Part shown: positions 1-43,064 of the stretch, piece after piece
How the letters are laid out: each line of letters begins with the position of its first letter
Numbering within the stretch: position 1 is the first letter of the stretch
Source of the DNA: Cristatella mucedo
Lineage: Eukaryota; Bryozoa; Phylactolaemata; Cristatellidae
Length of the DNA stretch: 64,000 bases
Direction: 5' to 3'
Assembly (NCBI GenBank): GCA_009760855.2
Contig: WPIO01000021.1
Coordinates: forward strand, 1,582,501 to 1,646,500
The notes under the pieces: generated by a model
What the model saw: the letters and a program-made list of their open reading frames with translations, nothing else
Databases searched by the model: none
Told to the model about the DNA's origin: nothing
Position numbers and translations under genes: made by a program

Positions 1-49
1 GGGTAATATCCCTGCAGCAGCTGTGGCTGATTGCGACGATGAAACTTAC

Positions 50-27044
<26,995 letters not shown>

Positions 27045-27179
27045 CTGGAGTTAAGTTGATGTAAAACACCGCGTGAAGACTTATTCCGTATGGCCTAGAA
27101 CAGTTGGATATTAGGCTGTTGTAACTGACAAACTACCCATTCGCCGCATACTTCCGTAAGCACGAAAAATGAAACTGAC

Positions 27180-27990
27180 GCTCCTCATACCTCTGCCTAC
27201 TTTCAGCTACGTAACATTGCTAAAATTCGGGATTGTTTAGATAAGGATAGCACATCTAAGTTGATCCATGCGTTTGTAACATCCCGTCTTGACTTCGCTA
27301 ACTCACTGCTTGTTGGCCTACGGGCATGTGCAATCTGGCGCCTACAGCTGATGCAAAACTCTACAGCTAGGCTTGCCTGTCGTGAGCGTCGCAGTTGCCA
27401 CATCACACCACTTCTCGCCGACCTGCACTGGCTACCAGTCAAGCAACGGATCGACTTCAAGGTTTTGTCGCTCACTTTTAGGCCCCTTCATTCTTTGGCT
27501 CCAGCCTACCTATCAGATCTACTCTTCCACCAGGCTAAGCATTACACCACCAGCTTTTCGGAATCTAACTGCTTACCTATACCTCGTACAAACCTCAAAT
27601 CATTTGGAGACCGTGCATTTAGTTCGTATGCTCGCAAATCTTGCAATTCACTCTCGAATTTCGTCGCGACATCTCTTTACTTGATCACATTTAAAAAAGA
27701 ACTTAAAAATGCACCTATTTATGACAGCATTCAGTGGGTCCCTGTGATTCGTCCTTCATGTGCTTATGCGTGCTGACACTGTTGCATGCTGCCACTAGCC
27801 ACACTTGCATGCTTACCCTGTGCAAGTCACCCCTAACCATGTAATTCATGCTGTTTATCAAGCGTGATACCACCATGATACTCACCATGCGATCAAGCTT
27901 CCTTTGCAGCAAATGTAAAGCATCTAGAAAGAGAATGAGTTCTCCAAGGGCGCTTTATCCATTGTATTAATATTATTATTATTATTATAC
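27180..27990 (+). mobile_element. LINE family I, 5'-truncated
   Basis: Frame 27,261-27,776 has SRLDFANSLLVGLRACAIWR, LADLHWLPVKQRIDFKVLSL and FGDRAFSSYA, then the family 3' UTR and (TTA)n tail ending near 27,990. It begins about 135 bp upstream of nardilysin exon 1, on the opposite strand. Confidence 0.9.
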
Positions 27991-28174
27991 AAACCAAAAG
28001 CGTTTTATTTCTTACTATTAGCTACGTATGGATATTTGAAGCCGCCAAGCTTGAAGCAATACAAATGACCTGATAGGCATGTCGTATTTATTGAATTAAA
28101 GAGCGAACAACATGGGAAAAATAATTGACCATCAGCGTAACCAGGATTGTGTCGAGAAGTGGCCAAAACTTGAC

Positions 28175-28245
28175 ATTCCTTGCATACTATTTCCGTCCTA
28201 ATAAATACTATTCCTTGCGTACTATTTCCGTTCTAATAAATTGAT
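28175..28245. repeat. tandem duplication, about 35 bp unit
   Basis: ATTCCTTGCATACTATTTCC, GTCCTAATAAAT occurs twice in a row with three mismatches. Confidence 0.85.
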
Positions 28246-28299
28246 TACTTGAACTCATCAATGCTGTAAGAGGTTGCTGCTATCGCAAAAAAATATTGG

Positions 28300-29470
28300 T
28301 ATTCCGGATGTGTAAAAAAAATAATGAGGATAATAATAAACCATAAATTTCCATAGCACCCTGAAAGAACTTAATCTCTTGCTAGGAGCTTAAAGATGCT
28401 GTAAGGGAAGCGTGATCGAACAGACAGTGGCAACGTGTATATTGCCAGCAGGCATAACATGGTTAGAGCTAAAAGGCACATTGTCAAGATCTAGTTAATG
28501 CGGTTAGTATCATGCAAAGCGTCACCACGCATAAGCACATAAAGGAAAAATCACAGGGACCCAGCAAATACTGTTAGAAACAAGTGCGTCTTGGCTTCTT
28601 TTTAAATTTCGTCGAGTCAGGAAATGCCGTGACGTCAGTCGGGAGTGATTTCCTGGCTTTGGGAGCAAACGAACTGAAGGCACTGTATCCAAAGGATTTT
28701 AGGTTGGTTCGAGGCAGAGCTAAGCGACTTGAGTCAGAAAAGCGGTGGTACGCTGCCTAGCCTTGTAGGAGAGTAGTTCTGCTAGGAAGGCTTGAGTCGA
28801 AGGATGAAAAGACCTAAAATTGAGTGAGTGACAGCACCTTTAAGTCACTTTATTAGGAGCCATGGCAAGTCTGTTAGAAGTGGTGTGGTGTGGTAACTGC
28901 GACGCTCGAGACAGACAAGCGTAGCCTCAGGGTTTTGCACCCACGGCAAGCTCCTGATTGCACAGGCCGGTGGACCAGCAAGTAGTGAGCTACAGAAGTC
29001 TTGACGGGATGTCCCAAATGTACGGACCAATAAAGATGTAGTATCCCTATCTAAGCAGGCCCAAATGTTTTGCAATATTACGTAGCTGAAAGTAGGCAGA
29101 CTTGATTGTGGAGCTGATGCGACCGTCTAATGATAGGTCACTTCAGAGCAGGACACAGATTGAATGCAGATGCTACAGCAGATATGCTGGCAGAGCCAAT
29201 TTTCTGAGTGACTTTCCAGTTTTTGAGTCACACTCGGTTTGCGCTTAACTAGTAAGTTAGTTTGATCACCATTCAATTTGAGGACGTTTGCTGCCATCCA
29301 TGTGGGGATGTCAGATATGCAAGCAGCAAGGTAGTTGATAGAATTTAGCATGATGGAGGACTGAGAGAGATCAAAGCATAGGTACCGCTGTACATCATCT
29401 GCATAGAAGTAAAAGCCTAGGCTGTGCTTTGCCTCAACATCGGCAAGAAACAGAGTAGAAATTCAAGCCC
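28300..29470 (-). mobile_element. LINE family I, 5'-truncated
   Basis: 3' tail at about 28,310-28,400, then RACLDRDTTSLLVRTF-like and SRQDFCSSLLAGPPACAIRS, and LAACISDIPTWMAANVLKLN at 29,127-29,351. Many substitutions. Confidence 0.85.
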
Positions 29471-29539
29471 ACAAATTCATAGCTTGTCAGAGACCCGCAA
29501 TAGCCACGTTATGTATATTGGTTCAACACCAAACAGCAC

Positions 29540-29890
29540 CTCAACTTCAGGGTACTGTCACTCATAGGTCCCATCATTACCTTCCTACCTGACTGCAGTG
29601 TGCTTTTCTCTCAGGTTTCCCCGCTTTACCCATTCTTTTGACTTCTGTCATTTAGCTGCGCCTTTGACCACCCTCGGATCCTTTGGTGACTTTGCTTTTA
29701 GTTACTATGCTCCGAAAACCTGGAACTCGCTACCGACTGACATCACAACACACCAGACATGCCATTTGAGAGGAATCTACAGCCGGTTGTCTCTTCACAT
29801 ATCGTGTGCGTCCATTTAAGTTTATAAAAATAACAATGCCTTTTCTAGAGCACCCTAAAGAGCCTTAATATCTCTATTCCTTCGCTTTGC
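29540..29890 (+). mobile_element. LINE family I, 3' part, decayed
   Basis: Plus-strand FGDFAFSYYAPKTWNSLPTD matches the C-terminal FGDRAFSSYAPxxWNSLP block. The tail has the AGAGCACCCTAAAGAGC variant of the 3' hairpin. Confidence 0.75.
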
Positions 29891-29894
29891 AGCT

Positions 29895-31610
29895 CACTTA
29901 AAGAAAAGCAATAACCAATATCTAATGAAGAGGATAGTAGCCTGCTTAAACAAGCATACAAAACACACAAAATTGTAATTCTAAGACAAGTAAGCTAAAG
30001 TACACAACAGATTCATGAGCGCTGGTTAGTCGGACCTCCAGCTACAAAAACTCACTCAATCGTGCACGGCAAACAAAGCCCTCGGACAAATGACAGGTCT
30101 GCTTGGGTGCAAGACAAAAGCGTGTCGCTGCTGCTGCTCTTAGTCACGATCGTTACATGCTTATGCTAGCCGAAACTGTGCACGTGATTCAATTTGTGAT
30201 CTAATTACTTTATATGTTCCGTTTCCAGAATATATGAAGTTCTTTGGCATTTTTTAGTTTTCTTATAGAGCATTGCAATCAGTTGTGTTAATATAATTAT
30301 TATTATTATCTATAATGGGGAATGTACTATCACCTTTCACTTAAAATGTAATCAAAAGTTCTCTACAGCCCATTTTCGAAAACGGAAGTGGACCGTTGCA
30401 TGCTCAGTTGGTGTCCAGTAAGCTTTAAATGACTGTTGACTACAGCATGTTGATTTAACTTTACAATTACATGACTACTAATTTCAACATCAGCTAGTCG
30501 GACTTGCAAGTAAAAATGATAAAGGATATGAACTGCTAGGGTCTGAGGGTAGATAAGACAATCGGGCGAGCACCTGGCGAGATGGAGGAGCCACCGGTGA
30601 AAACTTCCTCGCTCAATTGATGGTAGGTCGTGGCGGTGCAATAGGAAACTTTCGCCTTGCTTACTACCAAGGTCGGATGAGCATTTACGAGTTAGCAAGC
30701 TGAGCATTCTGTAGTATCATCCAGCTCCTCATATATTGTTAGTAATGCTTTCGAGGTACTCAGTGCTTACTTTGTAGGATCTATTTATGAACATGATCAA
30801 CCTATATAACTGAATGTGACATGTACAAGCCATGCACGCCAAGCAAGAAGGTACACGGTGAGTCCGCAGAGCAGTGATTATGTAACTGCATTTTTCTGAC
30901 GTCACGCTTACACTGTAACCTAGGGATACTTACAGCAGTAGTGGGATAGTGCAGCTATTGCCAGCGTCATGTCAAAACCAAAGCACGCAGTTCCGTAACT
31001 TGTATATATAGCTACATCCTACACTCCAGTAGTTGAAAATAAGTACTGAATTGTGCAGTTGAATTACAGAATATAGATGAGCAGGCTTTTGATCGGTGCG
31101 TTTTTTAATTAGATACATATACAATGATTAGGTTATATCTAAGTGATACGAATAAAAAAAACGGCCTGACCAGGACAATAAGTGTTTTAGCGAAGGTCAC
31201 CATGCGGGTGAGTTCTTGAGGTTGTGCCTTTGCACAGCTGTGTGCTTAATTGAAGACTCATTAACTTATTTTAAAATTGAATTCATACCTGGCTTTTCCT
31301 AATGTGATGCCTTTTCGAAATGTTTCGTGGATAGACAATCTTTCCTCCCTTTAATTAAATCAGGGGAGGAATTGGTGGCCGAGGTTACTCTGCCAGTTAA
31401 GAATCTGGCCTAAAATCATCAAATGACTTTTTGCCTAAATAGGAGAAGCAAGCTCGAGCAAGTAAGCTGCTCATTCAATGCTATGGTTATGCTAATCACT
31501 AGCTAGTAATTAAAATCATAATTATATTTATAGGTCATGATATGGCACCCTAAACTTAATCTCTATACAGACGCCATACAATTCGCGACAAGATGCAAAG
31601 TGCCCAAGGG
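29895..31610. other. intergenic stretch without a recognised gene
   Basis: Contains a 114-codon minus-strand frame (30,363-30,707, starting SLLTRKCSSDLGSKQGESF) that I do not recognise, and an (ATT)n remnant near 30,285. The rest is AT-rich unique sequence. Confidence 0.5.
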
Positions 31611-31616
31611 TTAGTG

Positions 31617-32740
31617 GAATGTAATGTATCTCTGTCTGTAACTCCACAAAGTCATAAAGACCATTCGGGTGTTACGCTGGAGAGGTTTTATATAGCGCAC
31701 TCACAGCCTAAGCGGCTTTCGGTACGCATTCGGTAGCCAACCGACTTCGACTCAGGCAACAAAGAGAAAGTGGGAAGTATAGCAGAGTCAGGAGAGCAGT
31801 TGAGGTAGTGAGTATCGTGGAAGTAGCAGCTCAGGACCGCTGAAAAGGATGTGCTATAGTCGACAGTAGGAGAGTAGTTGTCGTTGCGTAAGAATTGTGG
31901 AAGTGAGTTCCACAGTCTAGGACCTGCAGAGCTAAAGCTTCTGTCGCCAACTGTCTTTAAGCGGAGGAATGGAACCGCTAATTTATTGTCCACACAGGAC
32001 CTGAGGGCGCGAACAGGCTGAAACTGATGCGGCAGCTCAGCTAGGTACGAAGGAGCCAAGCCGTGGCGGGCCTTGTGGGTCAGCATAAGAACTTTGCTCT
32101 GTATCCATTGCTCAACCGGCAACCACCGTAGCTCTTTTAGCAAAGGAGACACGTGCTCAAACCACTGGGACTTTAAGACCAGCCTGGCAGCCATATTCAT
32201 CGTCCGCTGCAGTGGCCTAATAGCTTTCTTCGGCAGCCCAGCCAAAAGGGAATTACAATAATCAAGCCGAGACAGAACTAAAGAGCTAGTTATTTTTTTC
32301 CAAGCCACTGTGGGAGACAGCTCCTAATCTTGGATAGGGATCGGATGTGATGGCTAGCTGTAGGGGCAGACTTCTGAATGAAGCTTTTGAAATTAAGACA
32401 GCTGTCGAAAACGACACCTAACTTTCGAGCACGTGGCGATGGTCGCACAATAGCATCACCTAGTAGAACAGCAAAGCCTTTTAATCCAGCCGCAGGCTTA
32501 GGGTGTCCTATGAGCAGCAGTTCGGTTTTATCATCATTTAATTTCAGGAAGTTTTCTGACATCCAGGATTGAATATCGGCAAGGCAGGCATTCAGTTTCT
32601 CAGTTGCAGCAGCAGATTCCGACGGTTTGAATGACAGATACAACTGAGTTACGTCAGCATAGAAGTGATATCCTATTCCATGGGCCTCAATCACTTGACC
32701 CAGAGGTTGCACGGTATCTCGCGAGCAAAAGCAATACAAG
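31617..32740 (-). mobile_element. LINE family II, 5'-truncated
   Basis: Two long minus-strand frames (31,688-32,308 and 32,290-32,739) carry the same blocks as the copy at 25.5 kb: SRLDYCNSLLAGLPKKAIRP, LNACLADIQSWMSENFLKLN and VRPSPRARKLGVVFDSCLNF. A frameshift separates them at about 32,300. YADV replaces YADD, so it is catalytically dead. Confidence 0.9.
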
Positions 32741-33124
32741 TAATGTTTAGGCTAGCATGCTAAAGCAATCAGGAAAACACGTGTCTAACGCTATTTAAGA
32801 CCTCTGGCTAATAGCATGCATTGCATCGTGCACAGGGACGCACAGTAAAGTACAGCGGAACAAGAAGACAAGTTCAATCGAGCGAAAGGAAAGCTAGCCG
32901 GGGACAGGTTGCATGTTTAGCTAAGACTTACACGATACAAGGCCATTGCAGGTTATGACGTACCCGTTTGCGAGTTCCAGAGTTTTGGTTTATACGAGCC
33001 GAAGGCTTGAACACCAGCAGATTTCAATTAAGTGCCAGAGACGTTTAGACGGATAGATTCTGGCAACGCACGTAATCCAAATGCGATGTCACAAATGCGT
33101 TATTGAGTTCAACTGTGGTATTCT

Positions 33125-34280
33125 TAATGATACTAAAAATAATAATGCGAAATTGTATAGTACTGTTAGAGAACTTAATCTCTTTACAGGCATTTACATA
33201 TACTGTAAGGGGAGCATGTCAATAGTTAGTAATAACGTATAAAGTGCCAGCAAGCATAAAAACACTAAGAAATATTCAGACAGACCCATCACACGTTGGT
33301 AGGAGCTGGCAAGTTTTTAGCTCCTTTTAACATGTCGTCATGCCAGGGAATGTAATGACGTCAGTCGCGAATGAATTCACGGCTCCGGGGAGCGCACGAA
33401 CAAAAGGCAAGGTCTCCATAGGATTTGAAGTGGGTTCAAGGTACAGCTAAATAGTTTCTGTCGGGCGAGCGGCTGGAGCGGTGGCCCGCCTGATTGGAGA
33501 ATTGTCTTCGCAGAAAGGAAAGCGTCAATTGCGATGTCCTGGTAGGCCCTTTAGTTTGGTGATGTTGCTTAACTGAAAGTGGGTCTACTTGACAGTGGAG
33601 AAAGTAAGCTCACGTCGCTTTGGAATAGTGCGCCTAGATTACGGGCAGGCGTCACTAGAATGATGCCACCTGGACTAATCTGGAGGGTATGGTCATCCAA
33701 CTTTTGGATGACACCAGTTTTTTCCATAACTACTAGGTTAGTCCGATCAACGCTGAGCTGCAGGAAGTTAATAGCCGTACAAATGCGAACGCCGCAGATG
33801 CAGGAATTACGGGAATCATGTGTCGGATGAAGAGCAAGGCTTAGATGAGTCGAAAGATAGGTAAAGCTTGGTGTCATAGGCATGGAAATGAAAGCCAAGA
33901 TTGCGTTTGACGTTTACGTCGGTGAGAGGAAGATTATAGATAGGAAAAATAAGGGGTCTACTACCGAGCCCCGAGGTACCCTGTACTTCAAGGGCTCCCT
34001 GGATAACTTAACAACCCTTCACATCTACACTCGGACATCTGTCACTGAGATAGTATCTAACCCATGTTAGCATTGTGCCGATGATACCTAGACGTTTTGA
34101 GGGGCACGCCAGAATGATTTGGTCGTCGATAGTTTCGAATGATGCTGATAGACTCCAGGAGTGCTAGCAGAGAGCCTCTATCATGGTCTGCAACAGTCAA
34201 AAGACCGTCGTAAACTCGAATCAGAACAGTTTTCGTGTAATTTAGCTCTAAATGATGATTGAAACGTAGTAGTAACATGT
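33125..34280 (-). mobile_element. LINE family I, decayed
   Basis: Minus-strand RT remnants: RVYDGLLTVADHDRGSLLAL, then a VPRGSVVDPLFF-type block, INFLQLSVDRTNLVVMEKTG and ARNLGALFQSDV. The 3' tail is at about 33,125-33,200. It lies head to head with the 34,370 copy. Confidence 0.82.
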
Positions 34281-34369
34281 GATGAATTGGCGTAATTATT
34301 CAGTTATTGGGCTGTCTCTCGATCTAGTGTCGTGAATAGGAATGGCAGAAAGGCGGGGAGACGACAGCT

Positions 34370-35530
34370 ATTTAAGCTACCATGATCTATGGTAGACTTG
34401 TGATTGCCAAGCACAATCTAGGCTTTCACTTCTATGCGGATGACACTCAGTTGTACCTTTGCTTTGATCCCTCCCAGCCTTCGAGCACCTCAAATTCTCT
34501 CAACTCACTTGCTGCATGCATTGATGACATTCGATCATGGATGGCAGCAAATTTTCTAAAACTAAACGATGATAAAACTAACTTACTAGTTATGGGCAAA
34601 CCTAGTGTTATTCAGAAATTGGAAAGGCTGACTTTCAAAATTGGCTCTGCCAGCATATCTCCAGTTGCATCAGCTCGAAATCTAGGTGTCATATTCCAAA
34701 GCGACCTCTTTTTAGACGACCACATCAGCTCCACAGTCAAATCAGCCTATTTTCAGCTTCATAACATTGCTAAAATTAGGGCTTGTTTAGATAAGGATAC
34801 CACGTCCAAGTTGGTCCATGCATTCGTGACATCTCGTCTCGACTTCTGCAACTCACTGCTTACTGGCCTACCAGCATGTGCGATCAGGCGATTGCAGCTG
34901 GTGCAAAACTCTGCAGCTAGGCTTGTCTGTCGTGAGCGTCGCAGTTGCCACATTACTCCACTTCTCGCCGACCTGCACTGGTTACCAGTCAAGCAACGGA
35001 TTGACTTCAAGGTTTTGTCGCTCACTTTTAGGTCTCTTCATTCTATGGCTCCAGCCTATCTTTCAGATATACTACCCCATCAGGCAAAGCATCGTACCAC
35101 TCGCTTTTCGGAATCCAACAGTCTAGAAATACCTCGTACAAACCTTAAATCCTTTGGAGACCGTGCATTTAGCTCGTATGCTCCCACAGCCTGGAACTCC
35201 CTCCCGACCTGCATCAGAACATCCCCCGACCTGACCACATTTAAAAGAAACTTAAAAACATACCTATTTAGGACAGCATTTAGTGGGTCCTTGTGATTCG
35301 TCCTCGATGTGCTTATGTGTGCTGACACTGTTCATGCTGCCACTAACCACATTTGCATGCTGACCCAGTGCATGTAACCCCTAACCATGTTATTCATTTT
35401 GTTTGTTTTTCAAGCATGATTTTACTTACTATTCTATTGCGTATCACTTTGCAGCAAATGTAAAGCGCCTAGAAAGAGATTAAGTTCTCTGAGGGCGCTT
35501 TATCAAGTGCAATATTGTTATTATTATTAT
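34370..35530 (+). mobile_element. LINE family I, 5'-truncated, best-preserved copy
   Basis: A 304-codon open frame (34,382-35,296) covers the C-terminal half of a reverse transcriptase. It includes the YADD box (FHFYADDTQLYLCFDPSQPS), KLNDDKTNLLVMGKPS, SRLDFCNSLLTGLPACAIRR, LVQNSAARLVCRERRSCHIT, LADLHWLPVKQRIDFKVLSL and YAPTAWNSLP. It ends with a 3' hairpin (GTAAAGCGCC...GGGCGCTTTAT) and a (TTA)n tail. The N-terminal RT and endonuclease are missing, as in typical 5' truncation. Clade is Jockey/CR1/L2-like. Confidence 0.92.
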
Positions 35531-35554
35531 TACTTGTTAATGCTGATTTCTATT

Positions 35555-35790
35555 TATCGCAGCATCTAGTGGGTCCGTACGATTCGTCCTCTGTCTGCTT
35601 ATGCGTACTAACACTGTCCATGCTGCCACTAACCATATATACATGGTGACCCTGTGCATGCCACCTCTAACAATGTTACGCTTGTTGTCATTGAGTATGT
35701 TACCACTAACCATAAGATTATACTTCCTTTACTGCAATTGTAAAGTGCCTAGAAAAACATTGAGTTCTCTGTGACTCAATTGCGATTTTT
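35555..35790 (+). mobile_element. LINE family I, 3' end only
   Basis: Repeats the 3' UTR of the copy just before it (TAGTGGGTCC..., TGCTGCCACTAACCA, AAGTGCCTAGAAAAACATTG) in the same orientation: a second, heavily truncated insertion or a tandem duplication. Confidence 0.8.
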
Positions 35791-36289
35791 TATTTCGAAA
35801 AAGAACCGCTTTCCACATAGAGTGAAATCTGCACGCGATCAGGCTCACACGTAGATGTGACATTAAGGGTTGATAGTGTGCAACTGTGGAAGAAATTCCG
35901 ATTAAGGGTGTGGCTTTTTACATCCGATGGAGCTTGAACGTGAGTGAGGAGGCAGAAAGACAGCTAAAGTTGTTAGGAACGGTGCAAAGGTCGCTTAGTA
36001 ATTGCTGCTGAGCCTGCAAAGCTATGCACTTATGTGCACGGTCTTTAGTTTTCAAATATAGTATCTCTTACCCTTCATTTTTCTTGGGTACATGCTAGTA
36101 ATAATATTAATTAACTGTTTACTTGCTACCCTAAGTCTAAATCTCATTTAGGAGTTCCTGGAAAGGTAGTGTATCTTAGCACACAATTTGCACTGAACGA
36201 ATAATTGCGAAAGCTAGGCAAATACTTTGATGCACGGAGGAGTTTTTAGTTCTTCTTTTTATGTCACCTGGTACTGGGTATCGTAATTT

Positions 36290-36790
36290 GAGTTAATAAT
36301 AATAATAATAATACAATTGATAAAGCGCCCTCAGATAACTCAATCTCTTTCTAGGTGCTTTACATTTGCTGCAAAGGAAACACGATCGAAGGGTGAGTGG
36401 TATCATGCTTGATAAACAAAATGAATAACATGGTTCGGGGTGACATGCACAGGGTCAGCATGCACGTGTGGTTAGTAGCAGCATGCACAGTGTCAGCACG
36501 CATAAGCATGGCCACATAAGGGACGAATCGCAAGGACCCAGTAAATGCTGTCACAAATAGGGTCAGTTGTTGGGAGTGAGTTACTTGCTGTGGAAGCGCA
36601 CGAAGTGAAAGCAAGGTCTCCAAAGGATTTCAAGCTCGCGAGAGGCACATCCAAGTGACCGCAGTCAAAGGAAAGGATCTTACGACGAAAATAACGTAAG
36701 CGGAGTATTTTAGATAGCTAAGCCGAAGCAAGAGAATGAAAGGAAATCGCCGTGAGAGAGAAAACCTTGAATTCGACGAGCTTCTCGTCG
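36290..36790 (-). mobile_element. LINE family I, 3' end
   Basis: (TAA)n tail, GATAAAGCGCCCTCAGATAA hairpin arm, then the family 3' UTR (GCATGCACAGTGTCAGCACG). Weak similarity to the C-terminus continues to about 36,790. Confidence 0.85.
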
Positions 36791-36799
36791 GTGCTGTCC

Positions 36800-39970
<3,171 letters not shown>

Positions 39971-39979
39971 ATAATTTAT

Positions 39980-40060
39980 GGGCGGTGTGCTCCCTCTTAA
40001 CGACCGAGGTCGTGGAGTCGAATCCTGCAGTGTACGATCCTGCAGTGGCTGCCGAAAAAT
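39980..40060 (+). mobile_element. tRNA-derived SINE head fragment
   Basis: ACCGAGGTCGTGGAGTCGAA then TCCTGCAGTG: the box B segment without the tail. Confidence 0.55.
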
Positions 40061-40919
40061 TAAAAGTGCAGGCAGCAGTATCAGAAAGCAGCAAACGAAG
40101 GAAACGACCGCGGCCAAAGCCGTGCGCTCGAGCCTGCGTTTGTGTGTATGTTGTAGGTGCCTGTGTGCACGTGCCAATGCGCATAAGCCGGCACTGCTGC
40201 CGAAGCAACATCGCATCTTGACGGGCATGTCGCCGGAGAGGAGGCAGTGGTCTTAAGAGAAAGCCGTGAAGACCAAGAAGATGACAAACGAGTCAGTAAG
40301 ATGCAGAAACACAGAACTTTACTGCGGAGGAGGAGCACCGACATTTTCGAGGTGATCATCAGGTGGAAGGCAATATTAAAACAAATGCCTAACGATTGAG
40401 CAGCTTACTCTTTTTTACTCGTTTCTTCAGTAGCATTACACCGATTTAGCTATTTTCGATGAATAACCGCTTGAGAGAGCTACTACGCTCCGTGAGTGGT
40501 GGAAACATTCGTTTATGCAGCACTTCGTGTTTACTATTTGGAAGTTGGCTGACAATCGCCTAGGTAAAGAGTACTAACCGGCCGAAAGGAGTAAAATGAG
40601 TTCGGTTAAGGGCCAAACATTAAGTGATAATTCCAAGCCAACGCTTTTTCAGTCGCTCTTTTTCAAGTAGTGGGGGCTCGCATTTCGGCCAACTTTCTTA
40701 CTGAAATTTAGTTTAAAACTGAACTTCTCATAGGAAGCACAATGGCACACCACTGAAGTCTGTGCCTTGGCCCTTTCGATCGAAGGAGCTTGAATAAGTC
40801 GATTGCAGAATGCTCCTAATGTCAGACTTCGGTAATGGGCCCCCTTCTTTTCACTATCTGTACTCTCCTTGTGGCCGATTCCCTAACAAACGCAATCTCG
40901 GCTTCAATTTCTAATAAAT

Positions 40920-41105
40920 AAATAATTAAATCCTAGCTGATTAAACAGCCTTTTTTTGTATAGCGACAGAAGAGCCTTTACGGTTGTCACCACCGCTTGC
41001 AGTGGCGATAAAGGATCGCCCAACACAGGAATCGAACCCACGACCTCGGGACCAAGGTCGTGAAAGCAACCGCCTTACCCAAGTGTGCCATCACGGCTCA
41101 ACAAT
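40920..41105 (-). mobile_element. tRNA-derived SINE, second tail group
   Basis: Minus-strand copy: CTAGCTGATTAAACAGCC, CACCACCGCTTGCAGTGGCG, ATCGAACCCACGACCTCGGG, ending at the box A region GTGCCATCACGGCTC. Confidence 0.8.
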
Positions 41106-41159
41106 TTCTACGGCGATAGTACCGAGCTGTGCCTATCCTTCTTATCTTGTATAATTTCC

Positions 41160-42160
41160 TCCTCATCTGACGAAGTTAGGACTAGCCTAATAATTATGGG
41201 CAAAGACAGTGCCATCCGAAAATTGAAAGACCAAACCGTCTAGATTAGTTCGGCTAGCGTCAATCCCGTGACTTCGGCTCATTTTCTATGGGCAACATCC
41301 CAAAAAGAATGGTCGTCGGATGAGCGCATTTCCTACGCAGTCAAGTTGACTTACTTTCGGCATTTTACTTACTAAGGATCATTGCCAAAATCAGGTCCTG
41401 CTTAGACAAGAGTGGTAGCGTTAGCCAAAACAATTCACGCGTTTGTGACTTCGGTGGTTGATCGCTGCAATTCCCTTTATTCAGGACTCCAGGCCAGTGC
41501 CGTTAATGGTCTGCAACTGGTGCAAAACTCAACAGCCCTCAGGCCTGCCGTCAGTGGCGCTACTGACACATCATACTGCTGGCTGAGCTTCACTCGATCC
41601 TTAAAAAGCATATTATTGATTTAAAGACTCTTTAGTTGGCTTACAGTTCGCTTAAATTGCTTGCAACAGCCTACCTATTCAATCCAGTTGCTCCTCCAGT
41701 ATTTCCTTGCAACACCCGCTCCTAAGCATCTAGTCGTCTCACCGTCCTTCAAGTTAAATTGAAATAATTTTGGTGATCGAGCCTTCAGTTGGTATGCATC
41801 GAGAGTCTGGAACTTGCTTTCAGCTACGGTCACTTCCTGCAATGCCCTTATTTAAGAACATGTTAAAAACGAATTTGCTTGGGTAGGTATCTCCTCGAGC
41901 CAGAAAACTAGTCAAGTTTGTTCCCGAGAGCTTTGCGTGCTTACCGGTGCATGATTCATTGCATAACTGCATTGCATACTGCCTGCTAATAGACTAATTC
42001 TCCCACGCCGCAATTAAAACGATCAGTCAAAATTACTATCATTATTATTAGACATTGCACGTAATTAACCACTTTTCATCGCTTTTCTTACAGCAATTTG
42101 CAAAGCGGCTGAGCTCTGTACTCTTAAGGCCCTATACCAAAGACCTACTATTATTATTAT
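41160..42160 (+). mobile_element. LINE family I, very decayed
   Basis: Similar to TNLLVMGKPSVIQKLERLTF, then RACLDK, HAFVTSVVDRCNSLYSGLQA, LVQNSTA and a WNLLSATVTS-like end. Tail CAAAGCGGCTGAGCTCTG and (TTA)n at 42,100-42,165. Multiple frameshifts. Confidence 0.75.
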
Positions 42161-43064
42161 TATTCCTTGTGCTACATAACCCCATTTAGCTGCAATTTGA
42201 CTAAATTGACCATTCAACATAAGATCCGTTTTTGTTCGGGGTTTTGAAGTACTTAAGACATACAGCTAGCTTGCCTGTGTATCCCTGCTTAGAGTTGCCC
42301 TTGACTTGCCCTAACTCGTTAGAACATTCGACCTTGAATATAGTAGTCAGCAATCCGAAAGTATTAACTGGATCTCATCAAATTACTCGAGTTAAGTAGC
42401 TCAAGAATGGATAAAATGTCACATGTCTTTTTGTAAGTTTATTCAGTCGTGCAGTTTCGCCGCCCCACAGCCTTCACATCTTGAACTGCTGACACTTCAT
42501 AAACGAGGACCGAAGCTCAAACTTTCTCTACCAACTGCAGCGATGGCATTATAATGGCGATACCCGAGCGTAAAAACAAAGTTCGGCAAGAATATTTGAA
42601 ATTCATCGCATGTCTCGGCCACTTAGCTAGGCGTGTTAGAGTGGCACCATAAGTTTTAGCTGCTGCACGTATTCAGATGAAAATATTAAAACGATTCAAA
42701 CCACCTGAGATTCAGAGTCTGCTTGAGGGTGTGCACAATGGTGGGAGACGGTCAGAATTGGTCGACAGCTCAATTGATGCAAAGCGTTTTATATTTGTGG
42801 GAGATATCGTTAAATGCCACTAGAAAAAGACATTTAAATTTCCTCATGCTGAAGAAAATGTTAGCAACTCAAAGAGTACTTTAATCAACTTGGTGTAACA
42901 TGAAAAGCAAAGTTAACAATAATTTACGTTCTCTATGTACGACCAAAAGGGAGGTGTGTGACACATGTATATTATATATATTTGTTAAACTGCAGGGCAT
43001 TCTGTGCTCGGACGTGGAGTTTCCAGTAGAGAAGCACAAGTCTAATCTACGAATATGAAGATAT

